This document shows, in pieces, positions 18,580 through 28,500 of a stretch of 64,000 nt of DNA. The notes beneath the pieces were generated by a model. The model did not search any database, was not told the DNA's origin, and saw only the letters and a program-made list of their open reading frames with translations. Every line of letters starts with the position of its first letter. Within the stretch, counting starts at the first letter, position 1. The position numbers and the translations under genes were made by a program. The stretch comes from an uncultured Bacteroidota bacterium (GTDB lineage: Bacteria; Bacteroidota; Bacteroidia; Chitinophagales; Chitinophagaceae), in NCBI GenBank assembly GCA_903853805.1, contig CAINUN010000085.1, positions 1 to 64,000 on the forward strand. The letters run 5' to 3'.

Positions 18580-19287
18580 TTAGTTGCAATATTCCTTGAT
18601 AATGTCATACGCATTTACCTTACCTAACTCACCTGCTTTGCTTAAATCTAAACAACCACTCTCTTTTTGACCTAATATTAATTTATATATACCGCTCATA
18701 TAGTATGCATCTGCGTTCTTTGGATTCAATTGAATTGCTTTATTTAAGTCTTCTATTGCCCCTTTATAATTTTTAAGCTTGCCCTTTGAAGTTCCTCTAC
18801 TATAATAAGTAGCATCAATTGATGGATTAAGTTCTATTGATTTGCTAAAATCAGTTATAGCACCTCTATAATCTAAGAGGTCATTTTTTATCAACCCTCT
18901 GTTGAAATATGCCCTTTCGTGTTTTGGATCTAATTCTAATGATTTATTGTAATCAGTTAATGCCCCTTTATAATCTTTCATTTTCTTTTTTGTAATTCCT
19001 CTATTATTGTAAAAATTTGCGTTATTAGGGTCGATTCTTATTGCTTTATTGATGTCGGCAATGGCTCCACTGTAATCTTTAAAATAAGACTTAGCTTCTG
19101 CTCTGTTATAATAATAATTTGCGTTTTTAGGGCTCTGCTTAATTGCCTTATCATATTCTGCAATAGCTCCCCTGTAATTATTTAACAACATTTCTGCATT
19201 TCCCTTATCGCAAAAGTTTTCCTTATTTTGGCTAAAACTTAATATTGAGATTAGAATGATTGATGATGTAAGGATTGTTTTTATCAT
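18580..19287 (-). CDS. Secreted tetratricopeptide-repeat protein
   Basis: A 235-aa protein with a signal peptide (MIKTILTSSIILISILSFSQN) and five or six consecutive 34-residue TPR units, each with the pattern YYNRG...K..YKGAI.D.NKAI.L.PKNA. It ends in GCLDLSKAGELGKVNAYDIIKEYC, a tail seen on many Bacteroidota TPR proteins. TPR arrays bind other proteins; no partner can be named. The repeats are similar to each other, which suggests recent expansion. It lies in the AT-rich island between two copies of the 19-bp motif. Confidence 0.85.
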   Translation of the reverse strand: MIKTILTSSIILISILSFSQNKENFCDKGNAEMLLNNYRGAIAEYDKAIKQSPKNANYYYNRAEAKSYFKDYSGAIADINKAIRIDPNNANFYNNRGITKKKMKDYKGALTDYNKSLELDPKHERAYFNRGLIKNDLLDYRGAITDFSKSIELNPSIDATYYSRGTSKGKLKNYKGAIEDLNKAIQLNPKNADAYYMSGIYKLILGQKESGCLDLSKAGELGKVNAYDIIKEYCN

Positions 19288-19380
19288 TTTAAATGCTCTT
19301 AAAATTTTTATTAACTACTATTTACTATTATTATTTAGTGCTACTAATTATACATTGAGCTTGAACACTACGGCAAACTA

Positions 19381-19399
19381 GAATACTTGAACCAGATGG
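19381..19399 (+). repeat. Isolated, diverged copy of the 19-bp motif
   Basis: GAATACTTGAACCAGATGG differs from the main motif at two positions. It sits 13 bp from the stop of the 164-aa gene and, with the copy at 18142-18160, brackets the 79-aa and TPR genes. Confidence 0.6.
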
Positions 19400-19412
19400 A
19401 GAGGGGGGTATT

Positions 19413-19907
19413 TTATTGTTTTTTTAATTGGTCTATTAAATCAAGGAATTTATAAGCATCTTCTTTATTTTTAAATGATTGACTAATTGCTGTTGTATAT
19501 TCTATAGGTTTACCATTTGATTTTAAAAAACAAGAGGTATTATTCGGGCAAGACATTGTTATATATTCATGATATTTTTGATGTTCTATAGGTTTAGAAT
19601 TATCATCAATTATATGCTCAATTCCATTCATAACTACATGCATTTTACTATTAGAATAATAGTCTTCGTCACTTATATGTCTATATATAAAGTTTACAAC
19701 CGTGTATGGTATCTGCAATTCTATCTTAATACCGTTAGGTGTAACATGGTCAATTTCTATTAAACCACCAGCTTTGTTTATATAAATTTTGTAGGAAGGA
19801 TCTGTTTTTCTCAATATCGCTTCCATTTTTGCTTTTATCAGAGAAGTCTGTGAATATACATTAACTGAAAAAACAACAATACTAAAAATAATTAATAAGT
19901 GTTTCAT
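19413..19907 (-). CDS. Secreted protein of unknown function (164 aa)
   Basis: It has a signal peptide (MKHLLIIFSIVVFSVNVYSQ) followed by a mixed alpha/beta body. I recognise no family. Features visible are a run of strands (GGLIEIDHVTPNGIKIELQIPYTVVNFIY) and two cysteines in SCPNNTSCFLKSNGKP that may form a disulfide. I start at 19907 rather than 19934, because the shorter form opens directly with the signal peptide. Like its neighbours it is very AT-rich. The 245 bp upstream, to the next gene, hold nothing I can identify. Confidence 0.6.
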   Translation of the reverse strand: MKHLLIIFSIVVFSVNVYSQTSLIKAKMEAILRKTDPSYKIYINKAGGLIEIDHVTPNGIKIELQIPYTVVNFIYRHISDEDYYSNSKMHVVMNGIEHIIDDNSKPIEHQKYHEYITMSCPNNTSCFLKSNGKPIEYTTAISQSFKNKEDAYKFLDLIDQLKKQ

Positions 19908-20179
19908 GTCTAAAAATTTATACACAAAGTACAATAATTATTTAAAATCCAATTTTCACTTTTGTTGGTATTATCATATATAAAGTCCTATGCTAACAGT
20001 AGCATATCAAAACATTTTGTCGAAGCATGTGCTTGTATTAAAAAGAAGCTACAATGAGATGGTAAGAGGACGAGGCACGCTATAGACAAACCTTAGCTAC
20101 AAGCCTGCAACAGAAAGAACTCAAGATTTTTTTTGGTTTTTCGATTTTTTCCTAATTTTATTTTTCAAAAAGAAATTTT

Positions 20180-21130
20180 ATGGCAGAAGCAGTTAAGCCC
20201 GATTATCCTTGTTCGATGGGTGATTTGTATTCTATTATGGAAACCGGCTGGGGAAATTATAAGAGTAAGTTGGCGAGTTTCACGGCTTTTAAGGGAATTT
20301 ATAATGCTGCGTATGCTACTACAGCATTGGCGGCTGTGGCGGCTGCAAAGGCTTTGCCGGATGATGCTGCAAGAAGCGCTACGGCTGAAACATTGAGGAT
20401 TCAACTCGTGAAAACAAGCAAGACTTGTTTGTTGAATTTTAGGATGTTGAAGAGTTATATAGAAACTGCGTTTCCGGATAGTGATTTGTGGGCTATTCAG
20501 TTTTCGGCTGCTGGTCAGGATAGTTTTGAAGCAGCAGGTAAAGAGGATTGGGAAAAGATGGAATCGTTGCTTACATCAGCTAAAAATTATTTGACAAACA
20601 ATAATGCTTTGTTGCTAGGTGTGGCTCCGAATTTGAATATGCCTGCGGGTTTTCCGGCAACGTTTACTACTACTGCTTCTACTTTTAGTACGCAGTATGG
20701 ACAGTTTAAGGCGGCGATGGAAACATCGGAAGCTACGGCGGCGAAGGTGAAGGCAAATAATGCTTGTTATAAGACGTTTATGGGCATGATGAAGGACGGG
20801 CAGTTGATTTTTGCGAATGATTTTGAAGCGAAGAAGTTGTTTGTGTTTAATACGATTTGGGATATGATTAATCCGCCGCAATCGGGCTTGAAGGGGGTGG
20901 TGAAAGCTAGTGGAACGAATGAGCCTCTTGGCGGTGCGGTTTTAAAGATTCAGAAAGAGGGTGAGGTGGCAATAACGGTTATAACGGATGATGATGGCAG
21001 TTATAGTGCGAGGTTGAGTGCAGGTAAATTTACGGTGACTGTTATGGCTACGGGGTTTACGAGTCAGACGAAGACTACTGAACTGAAATCGGACGGGTAT
21101 CACACGATGGATTTTGAGATGGTGGTTTAA
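20180..21130 (+). CDS. Helical-bundle protein with C-terminal carboxypeptidase-regulatory-like domain
   Basis: A 316-aa protein without a signal peptide. The first 230 residues are helical and rich in alanine, lysine and threonine (for example YATTALAAVAAAKALPDDAARSATAETL). The C-terminal 80 residues form a carboxypeptidase D regulatory-like beta-sandwich: GLKGVVKASGTNEPLGGAVLKI, then VITDDDGSYSARLSAGKFTVTVMATGFTS. Such domains are usually exported, so a cytoplasmic location would be odd. The gene's base composition is richer in G than the genes just upstream. I do not recognise the N-terminal domain. Confidence 0.75.
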   Translation: MAEAVKPDYPCSMGDLYSIMETGWGNYKSKLASFTAFKGIYNAAYATTALAAVAAAKALPDDAARSATAETLRIQLVKTSKTCLLNFRMLKSYIETAFPDSDLWAIQFSAAGQDSFEAAGKEDWEKMESLLTSAKNYLTNNNALLLGVAPNLNMPAGFPATFTTTASTFSTQYGQFKAAMETSEATAAKVKANNACYKTFMGMMKDGQLIFANDFEAKKLFVFNTIWDMINPPQSGLKGVVKASGTNEPLGGAVLKIQKEGEVAITVITDDDGSYSARLSAGKFTVTVMATGFTSQTKTTELKSDGYHTMDFEMVV

Positions 21131-21157
21131 TTATTTGTGCTTTATGATTTATGATTT

Positions 21158-21183
21158 AGCCTCGTGAAAACGGGGCTTTTTTG
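21158..21183 (+). terminator. Terminator after the helical-bundle gene
   Basis: An 8-bp stem AGCCTCGT/ACGGGGCT (21158-21165 with 21170-21177, including G-T pairs) has a GAAA tetraloop and a six-base T run. Confidence 0.82.
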
Positions 21184-21267
21184 TGGGTATAGATTTTTTG
21201 CGTTTATGAAGAGTGAGATCGTGATAGTAGGAATGATGAATATTGAATGATAGTGTTCAAGTTTCAC

Positions 21268-22140
21268 TTAGAAAAAAGAAACCCTCCAAGCCTTGCTCCA
21301 AGTTTGGTGTGGAGGCAAATGAATGATGCCTTCTTTTTCTGCTAATTGCCCATTATGATAAAGACTATCGGCAATGCCACACCATGGTTCGAGGCAAACA
21401 AATGGAGCCTCTTTTGCCGCCCAAATACCAAAGTATGGAAAGCCGTCGAAGTGCATGGTCAAGCCATGCTTGGTGCGATGGGATTGTAGGCTAATGCTTG
21501 TTGATTTTGGATGTTTCAACACAACCGCATCTTTTTTAAACAAATCATGACTCAGCGGAATGGTATTTTGTTGTTGCAGAAAAGGTAGGGGATGTGTGTT
21601 CAACAAGCCGTCTTGCAGCGGCCAACGGTCGATGGTTTCGGGGTGCTCCCACTCAAGATAATAGTCTTCATAAAGGGTATCTTCCACCAACGGCACCTTA
21701 AAAGCTGGATGACCACCCACCGAAAACAATAGGGTTTCATTGCCCGTATTTTTCACAGAGTATTCATTGGTCAGCTCATTGCCGCTGAGCGCATATTTTA
21801 TTTGAAAAGAAAAAGGGAAAGGGTATGCACTCAAGGTTGCTTCATCACTATTAAGTTGGAAGGTTGCAGAAGATTCGTTTTGATGCACCAAATCAAAAGC
21901 CCTATCGCGTGCAAAACCATGGCGAGGCAGGCTATACAATTTCTGGTTGTAGGCATAGGTGTTTTCTTTCAGTTGCCCCACAATAGGGAACAATACAGGC
22001 GCATGTTTTCCCCAATACTCAGGGTTTGCGTTCCACAAATATTCGAGTTGGTGTTGCAGGTGAAAGATGCTTTGCAGTTCAGCCCCCTGAGGATGAATGT
22101 TGACTTGCAGCGTTTTGTTGTTGAGTTGAATCATTGTCAT
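21268..22140 (-). CDS. Aldose 1-epimerase family protein (LacX/YeaD-like)
   Basis: A 290-aa beta-sandwich enzyme of the galactose-mutarotase family. It has the conserved histidine region GGHPAFKVPL and the glutamate region FVCLEPWCGIADS, which correspond to the acid and base of mutarotases, and the sugar-binding N-terminal PQGAELQSIF and FPIVGQLKEN segments. The subgroup resembles LacX or hexose-phosphate mutarotases rather than GalM, so the physiological sugar is uncertain. The start is the first ATG; a second ATG two codons later is equally possible. It is divergent from the peptidase gene. Confidence 0.82.
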   Translation of the reverse strand: MTMIQLNNKTLQVNIHPQGAELQSIFHLQHQLEYLWNANPEYWGKHAPVLFPIVGQLKENTYAYNQKLYSLPRHGFARDRAFDLVHQNESSATFQLNSDEATLSAYPFPFSFQIKYALSGNELTNEYSVKNTGNETLLFSVGGHPAFKVPLVEDTLYEDYYLEWEHPETIDRWPLQDGLLNTHPLPFLQQQNTIPLSHDLFKKDAVVLKHPKSTSISLQSHRTKHGLTMHFDGFPYFGIWAAKEAPFVCLEPWCGIADSLYHNGQLAEKEGIIHLPPHQTWSKAWRVSFF

Positions 22141-22252
22141 GAAATTGATAACTAAATTGCTGAAAGATTTCCTTTTAAAAAACTTTAAGGTTATTGCATC
22201 TTAGTTTCCCTTGAAAAAAGTTTTAACATTGCTTGTCCACAAAACACATCTC

Positions 22253-24115
22253 ATGCTTAGCGGTAAATACACTCCCCTGTTTCTCTTTTTGTTGTTGATG
22301 ATTTCATGCAGCCCAAAAGAAGAGAAAACGGAAACAATTGGTGAGCAAATCTTTGATTGGCACACCCAATCGAACGCAGATAAGATTGCCTTTAAACATC
22401 TTGACCTCGACATAAAAGTGAGTTTTGAAAACAAACAAATTTCTGGTTGTGCTTTATGGACGATTGACAACAATAAAGCACTGGATTCATTGAAATTGGA
22501 TACTGATGGACTGGGTATTGACAGTGTTTTTGTAGATGGGAAAAAGGCTGGTTTTCGGATAGGCACATTTGTAGAACATCTTGGTAAGCCACTTATTATT
22601 CCGGTTCAAAAAACATCTAAGCAAGTGATGATTTGCTACAAAACGGGCGAACATCCGCGAGCCTTGCAATGGCTTACCCCACAGCAAACGGGTGGTAATG
22701 CTCATCCATTTCTTTACACACAATCCGAATCTATTTATGCTCGTTCGTGGATTCCTTGCCCTGACGGACCCGGCATTCGATTTAGTTATAATGCTCGCGT
22801 AGAAGTTCCTAAAGAATTGATGGCAGTGATGAGTGCAGAAAATCCACAACAAATGAATGATAGTGGCGTTTATCATTTCAAGATGGACATTCCTATTCCG
22901 GCTTATCTTATGGCATTGGCTGTGGGTGATATTCGCTTCCGCACCATTGACAAAAGAACTGGGGTTTATGCCTTGCCTGAAATGATTGGCAAAGCATCGA
23001 ATGAATTGGAAGATATGGGCAAAATGGTGACTAAAGCCGAAGAGTTGTATGGTCCGTATCGTTGGGGAAGATATGATGTGATTATTCTTCCTCCTGGCTT
23101 CCCTATTGGAGGCATGGAAAACCCAAAACTCACTTTTGCTACCCCCACTATTCTTGCAGGCGACAAAAGTCTAGTGAACCTTATTGCTCATGAATTGGCG
23201 CATAATTGGAGTGGTAATCTTGTGACCAATGCCACATGGAACGACTTTTGGTTGAACGAAGGATTCACCATGTATTTCGAACGCCGATTGACAGAAGCAA
23301 TGAATGACAAAAGCTATGCTGACATGCTTTGGGAATTAGGCTATCAAGATTTGGAGCATACGGTTGAAGATCTTGGTAAAGAAAGTACTGATACCCACTT
23401 AAAACTAAACCTTACTAGTCGTGACCCTGATGATGGACTAACAGATATTGCCTATGAAAAAGGGGCGCTGTTTTTGAAATTGATTGAAACAGAAATAGGA
23501 CGTCCTAAGATGGATTCTTTTCTAAGAAATTATTTCGATGAACATGCTTTCAAGTCTGTTACTACCGAGGAGTTTGTACAATATCTCTATCAGCATTTGA
23601 TGAATAATCACCCCGAGTTGGAAAGTAAACTGAGTATTCATGAATGGATTTATGGACCGGGCATTCCAAGTAATGCACCAAGAGCAGACCAAGAGCGATT
23701 TAAGAAAGTGGATATGGCACGAAAACAATTTCTCTCTGGTACCCCTGCTAAAGATTTGGAAACTAAGAATTGGACGACTTATGAATGGCTACAGTTTTTA
23801 AGAACAATTCCAAAACCATTAAAATTGGAACAAATGAAATTACTGGACGATACGTTTCATTTCACACAATCGGGAAACTGCGAAATTGCTGATATTTGGT
23901 TTGTCAATTCAATAGCCGCAGGTTATGAGGCGGCATATCCTGCAATGGATAAATTTCTGAGTAGTGTGGGTCGTAGAAAATTTATTGAACCGCTTTATGA
24001 AGAAATGATGAAGACAGGGAAACAAGAAATGGCTAAAACTATTTACGAAAAGTATCGCGGGAATTATCATCCTCTTGCGCAAATGACACTTGACAAAACC
24101 ATCAACAAAAAATAG
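22253..24115 (+). CDS. M1 family aminopeptidase, lipoprotein (leukotriene-A4-hydrolase-like)
   Basis: A zinc aminopeptidase of about 620 aa. The catalytic zinc site HELAH (H313, E314, H317) with the third ligand glutamate E336 (WLNEGFTMYFE) and the exopeptidase motif GGMENP (about 286-291) are intact. The C-terminal helical region with LSIHEWIYGPGIP resembles leukotriene A4 hydrolase. The N-terminus is a lipoprotein signal with lipobox LLLMISC (C19), so it should be anchored outside the inner membrane and degrade peptides there. I chose the ATG at 22253, which opens with the signal; an upstream TTG at 22211 would add 14 residues. It ends in a strong terminator. Confidence 0.92.
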   Translation: MLSGKYTPLFLFLLLMISCSPKEEKTETIGEQIFDWHTQSNADKIAFKHLDLDIKVSFENKQISGCALWTIDNNKALDSLKLDTDGLGIDSVFVDGKKAGFRIGTFVEHLGKPLIIPVQKTSKQVMICYKTGEHPRALQWLTPQQTGGNAHPFLYTQSESIYARSWIPCPDGPGIRFSYNARVEVPKELMAVMSAENPQQMNDSGVYHFKMDIPIPAYLMALAVGDIRFRTIDKRTGVYALPEMIGKASNELEDMGKMVTKAEELYGPYRWGRYDVIILPPGFPIGGMENPKLTFATPTILAGDKSLVNLIAHELAHNWSGNLVTNATWNDFWLNEGFTMYFERRLTEAMNDKSYADMLWELGYQDLEHTVEDLGKESTDTHLKLNLTSRDPDDGLTDIAYEKGALFLKLIETEIGRPKMDSFLRNYFDEHAFKSVTTEEFVQYLYQHLMNNHPELESKLSIHEWIYGPGIPSNAPRADQERFKKVDMARKQFLSGTPAKDLETKNWTTYEWLQFLRTIPKPLKLEQMKLLDDTFHFTQSGNCEIADIWFVNSIAAGYEAAYPAMDKFLSSVGRRKFIEPLYEEMMKTGKQEMAKTIYEKYRGNYHPLAQMTLDKTINKK

Positions 24116-24124
24116 TAGACAATA

Positions 24125-24158
24125 AAAAAAAACCGTCTTACGTAAGACGGTTTTTTTT
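24125..24158. terminator. Bidirectional terminator between the M1 peptidase gene and porV
   Basis: A near-perfect palindrome AAAAAAAACCGTCTTA/TAAGACGGTTTTTTTT serves both convergent genes. Confidence 0.92.
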
Positions 24159-24180
24159 ATTGAAAAGGATAATAAAGTAC

Positions 24181-25404
24181 TTATTCGGAAGCTTTGTTTT
24201 CGTCTTGAGTAGTTGAAGACAATTGTTCGAACTTATCAAAATCGAAAGTCAAAGTAAATCTGAAAGTATTAGCAAGTGGATTACGATTCACCCCACTTCC
24301 AGATGCAATTAGATAAGAACCATTCAAAGTCAAAACATTGAGTTTTACACCTATTCCGAAAGTAGCATATTTACGATCGCCTTTGGTTTTATCTTCATAA
24401 AAATATCCACCGCGAATAGCAAATTGGTTTTGATACCAATATTCCGCACCTGCAGATATTTGAACTTCTTTTAGCTCTTCTTTCATGCCACCTGGTGCAT
24501 CTCCAAAAGAACTAAACACTCCTGATACCACTGATTTATTAGGAATGATATAGCCAGTAACATTTCCAGCAGAATCGGTAAGTACTTGAGGCGTTGGGAC
24601 TAAAAGCTTATTGAAATCGAGCGCAAAAGTTATTTTGTTGTATTCATCAATGCCCTTAGTGTAGGCTGCACCTATTCCAAGATTTGCAGGAATAAAATCT
24701 TTTCGAATAGAGCTATAAGAAATTTTGGATCCTAGATTGCTAATAACGGCACCAAAACTAAAGTTTGAATTAGTGTTGGGATCATCACCATAATTCTTTG
24801 TGTAGTAAATACCCAAATCGGAAGAAAATGCATTTCCCGGTTTGTAATCAGACGCTTGTCCACCACTCAATCCAGTTGCTATAGCAGAGTGAATATATCG
24901 AAGACTTACACCTGTAGAAAGATTGTCTGAAAGTTTACGAGAGTAACCTAAATCTAATGAGTATTCGCGAGGCTTTCCAGTACCTGTGGGTTGTGCATCA
25001 ATATTTGTGTATTGAATGTCGCCCAAAGAAAAATAACGGAGAGAGCCACTAATCGCTTGATTATTATTTTCACCAAATTTTGAATACCAAGAAAGATAGG
25101 AGAGTGCTATATCAGGAACAATATCCTTTAACCAAGGAGTATAAGAAACAGAAATACCACTTTTCTTTGGAGCAAATGGTATTTTACCTACATTCCAATA
25201 TTGTGAATTCGCATCGGCAGAAATTGCAATGCCGGCATCTCCCATTCCCCCTGAACGACAATCAGGAGTAATTCGAAGAAACGGAACTGCAGTTGTGATA
25301 GTGTTTATGTTTGAACCATTAAGGCTGGTGGTTTTTTGCGCAAATGTGTCACCACTTAATGCAGCAAAAGCAACCATACCAACTAAAGCAAATTTTTTTG
25401 CCAT
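24181..25404 (-). CDS. porV: Type IX secretion system outer-membrane protein PorV
   Basis: A FadL-type outer-membrane beta-barrel of about 407 aa that carries type IX cargo from the translocon to the PorU attachment complex. The start is MAKKFALVGMVAFAALSGDTFAQ, a cleavable signal peptide; 23 upstream in-frame residues are rejected as promoter region. The mature start, PFLRITPDCRSGGMGDAGIAISADANSQYWNVGK, is characteristic of PorV/PorQ. The C-terminus (ANTFRFTLTFDFDKF) fits a barrel strand followed by a short charged tail. It lies 101 bp downstream of porU on the same strand, the order seen in other Bacteroidota. Confidence 0.92.
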   Translation of the reverse strand: MAKKFALVGMVAFAALSGDTFAQKTTSLNGSNINTITTAVPFLRITPDCRSGGMGDAGIAISADANSQYWNVGKIPFAPKKSGISVSYTPWLKDIVPDIALSYLSWYSKFGENNNQAISGSLRYFSLGDIQYTNIDAQPTGTGKPREYSLDLGYSRKLSDNLSTGVSLRYIHSAIATGLSGGQASDYKPGNAFSSDLGIYYTKNYGDDPNTNSNFSFGAVISNLGSKISYSSIRKDFIPANLGIGAAYTKGIDEYNKITFALDFNKLLVPTPQVLTDSAGNVTGYIIPNKSVVSGVFSSFGDAPGGMKEELKEVQISAGAEYWYQNQFAIRGGYFYEDKTKGDRKYATFGIGVKLNVLTLNGSYLIASGSGVNRNPLANTFRFTLTFDFDKFEQLSSTTQDENKASE

Positions 25405-25433
25405 TCTAATACTGTTTATTTTTTTAAGTTTTG

Positions 25434-25464
25434 CAAATGTATTTGATTTCGGCAAACTACTAAA
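25434..25464 (-). promoter_or_regulatory. Candidate porV promoter
   Basis: On the minus strand TACATTTG (25434-25441) is an exact -7 fit; TTTA (25461-25464) lies 19 bp upstream as a weak -33 element. It is 30 bp before the porV ATG, in the porU-porV gap. Confidence 0.45.
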
Positions 25465-25505
25465 TTGAATCAAAAAGTCAACTCAAAAACAGATGCCTTT
25501 AGCTA

Positions 25506-28500
25506 TTAACGTACGATGACCAGTTTTTCGTGTGCAGAAGTCTGAATTCCTTCTTTAGTTGTCAAAATTATTTCGTAAACATATAGACCAGAAGGAAGCT
25601 TGATACCACTGTCAGTCCCATCCCAAGTAATCTCACTTCGACTCCCTTCTGGTGTAAACGTTTGTGTTAGATTAGTAACCAAAATTCCATTTGTGTTGAC
25701 GATTTTGATATTCACTGTCAATTCTTCATTTGGACGATTGTGGTCGAAAACAAAATGAGTAAGTGTTGAAAAAGGATTTGGGTAATTCATCAGGTTTTGC
25801 ACTGCAACAATTTTTCCATTAAGCACTTCAAAATTAATGAGCCCTTCACCTGAGTTGTTATTCATATCCCATGCTTTAACTTTGATCGCATGCCTGCCAT
25901 CAATTAATCCTGAAATAGGAAAATGAACAAAGCCTGTTTGATAATCATTAGGTGCTGTTTCGTAATAATCATTTAGAATGAACGGGCTTGCATAATCATC
26001 ATCAAGAACAGCTGTTAAATCGTGCCCAATACTATTACCTGAAACATTAATACCTGTTTCGTCAAACAGTTTTACAAAAAGAATTGAACTATTTCCGGTA
26101 ATACCACCATCATGGAACAAGCTGTCGTTCATGTAGGGTTTAACTAAGGGTTCATTATTATCAACGACAGGAGATTCGGAAAATCCACCTATAAATTTGT
26201 TAGTATCCATTCCTGCAGCATCAATAACTCCATTTTCGGCATAGTAACTAATTTTCCCTTTCCCAAAATCATAATTCAAATCCTTTGGAGCTATGAAAAC
26301 AAAACTGAATTTGCCATCAGAAACACTCACTTTCCCTTTGTAAATTATGCTGTTTTGTATTTGAAAGCTAAGAGGAGAGGCATCGAGTGTATTTACTGTT
26401 TTAGGTTTGTCGAAAATGGTAATGTATAACCTACCGTTGAAATTACTTAATACACTCCCATAGTTGTCTTTAATGTTTCCTTTGATTTGATATTTTCCCA
26501 AAGCTCTAATAGTATCGACTGGCTGTTGATTATTGCCGTCTAATAATGCTTCTGTTTCAATATTGTACTTTGGAAAATTAGGCATCGAAGCCGGGTCGCC
26601 GAGTAATACAAATTTGCGATAATTTCCTAAGGCATAAGAGTCTTTTAGAGTGGTGTAAGTAATATTTTTACTATTTCTAAACGCCTCGCCAAAACTTGGA
26701 AAATCCCCTTTGTTATTTTGAAACAATGTACTCAAGAATTGAGCGTTCATTGGACGGTTTAAAAAGGCATATACAAGTTGTGTTGTGGTTAAAAGAGCAA
26801 TAGCACCACCATCGGCTTTCACCACTAATTTTTCACCAGCAGAAACATAAGCTGGGTCATCATACTTACTAAAATCGCAAGTAGCTGTTACCATTATTGG
26901 TAGCTTATCAAAATTTTTCCAATAGTTGAAATCATCTTGAGTCATTATCCTTTCATGAGCCATTGTAGAGATGCTTCCATGTCCGTTATAATTCATCAAA
27001 AAGGTTCCTTTAAAAATAGCATCGTTAATGGCTTTATTAGCATCTGGCGCTCTTACACCTCCTGGAGTAGAAATAGTAGGAATTGCCGAAAGATAAACCT
27101 TAGTCTCGTTATGCAAAGGCGAGTGATTTTCGATTGTAGATGCCATCACCTCACCGTCTAAAAAATGTTGATTCCCATCTCCGTTATCAGTAATTAATGT
27201 AGTGCTCAAACGCCAAGGTCCTAAAGAATTTACAGAAGAGTAGTTTATGATTTTATCAACCATGCTCATTGCTGACTCTTCGGTAGTCACAGGTAAACGA
27301 CCAACACCCATATCCAAAGTATTGGCTACAGACCAATTTTCAATGCCTTCATTATCGTCAAGAAAGCCGAAAAAATCATCAGAACAATAGCTATTGATTA
27401 AATCAACTGATTCAGATGTTTCATAAGTAGGTACAAAGTTGGTATTATTAGCTGTTCTGTTTTTATAATCAAAGGAAGCATCACCTAGTAATAAAATATG
27501 CTTAGGCATTTCAGCAGTATCATTTCCTGCACGTTTGTAAAACATACGAGCAAAATCACGAATAGCACCGATGTCTTGTGAACCAGAACCAAATTCATTG
27601 AATACCTGTTCGGTCGTAGCGACAATTACTCGATAGTTATTTTTCTGTTGATGAAAATTAGCTAGCTTATTAGCTGCTTCAAGAAAATCGTGGTGCGTTA
27701 CAATAATGTAATCCACTTGTGGTGATGCATGCAAATTTTGATTAGCAACAATTCCTGTAAAACCAGGAGTAAAAAAAGAACTGCCATCAAAAGCAACAAA
27801 TTCGTGAAGAAAACTTGCACTTTGATTAAAAGAATAAGTAGATCCTGAAAGGTTTCCATTCATTCTTGTTGGAGTCTCGGTAATGTCCCATACCACTATA
27901 TTGTTGCTAGAATTCTGCATTTGATAGTTAGCTATGTTTCCATTTCCAACACTATTCCAGTCACAAAAATTCATTTGACCATTTTGAAAACTTAATTCGG
28001 AACGCCAGTTGAGTTCCAAATAATCTAAATAGCCTTTTCCAGTAGAAATTGCAGGGTTGTATTGAATTTGAATTGACAATGCATTACCAGTAATTTTCAA
28101 CTTGCTTGTTTGATAATAGTCTACAATAGGATTGTCTTCAATGCCGTTTCCTACAGATCCAAATGAAGTTGAACAAAAGCTTTGCCCATTCAATAATGCA
28201 TTAACAGAATTACCACTAACAGATGATCGAGAACCAAAATGAAGGCGTACTAATGCAGAATCTATTAATGGGCTGGTTTGGAAATTGAAGTTTTGAGTGG
28301 CATGTTTTCCAGGATCATTACTAAATTCTTCTCCCCACCATGTTTTCCCAAATCTTCCAACATTGACAATATCCTGATCATGCGTAGCGTAATTATTGAA
28401 AGAATTTACAGTAAGATTTGGATTAAAATTTCCAGTCTGATTGGCAATTCTTAAACCAGGTCCTAAATCAAAATTTAAGAAGTAATAACTACTGTCGTTG

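Noticed and set aside
17021-21130. Integrated phage or insertion sequence
   Set aside because: I looked for transposase, integrase, terminal inverted repeats with target duplications and phage structural genes and saw none.
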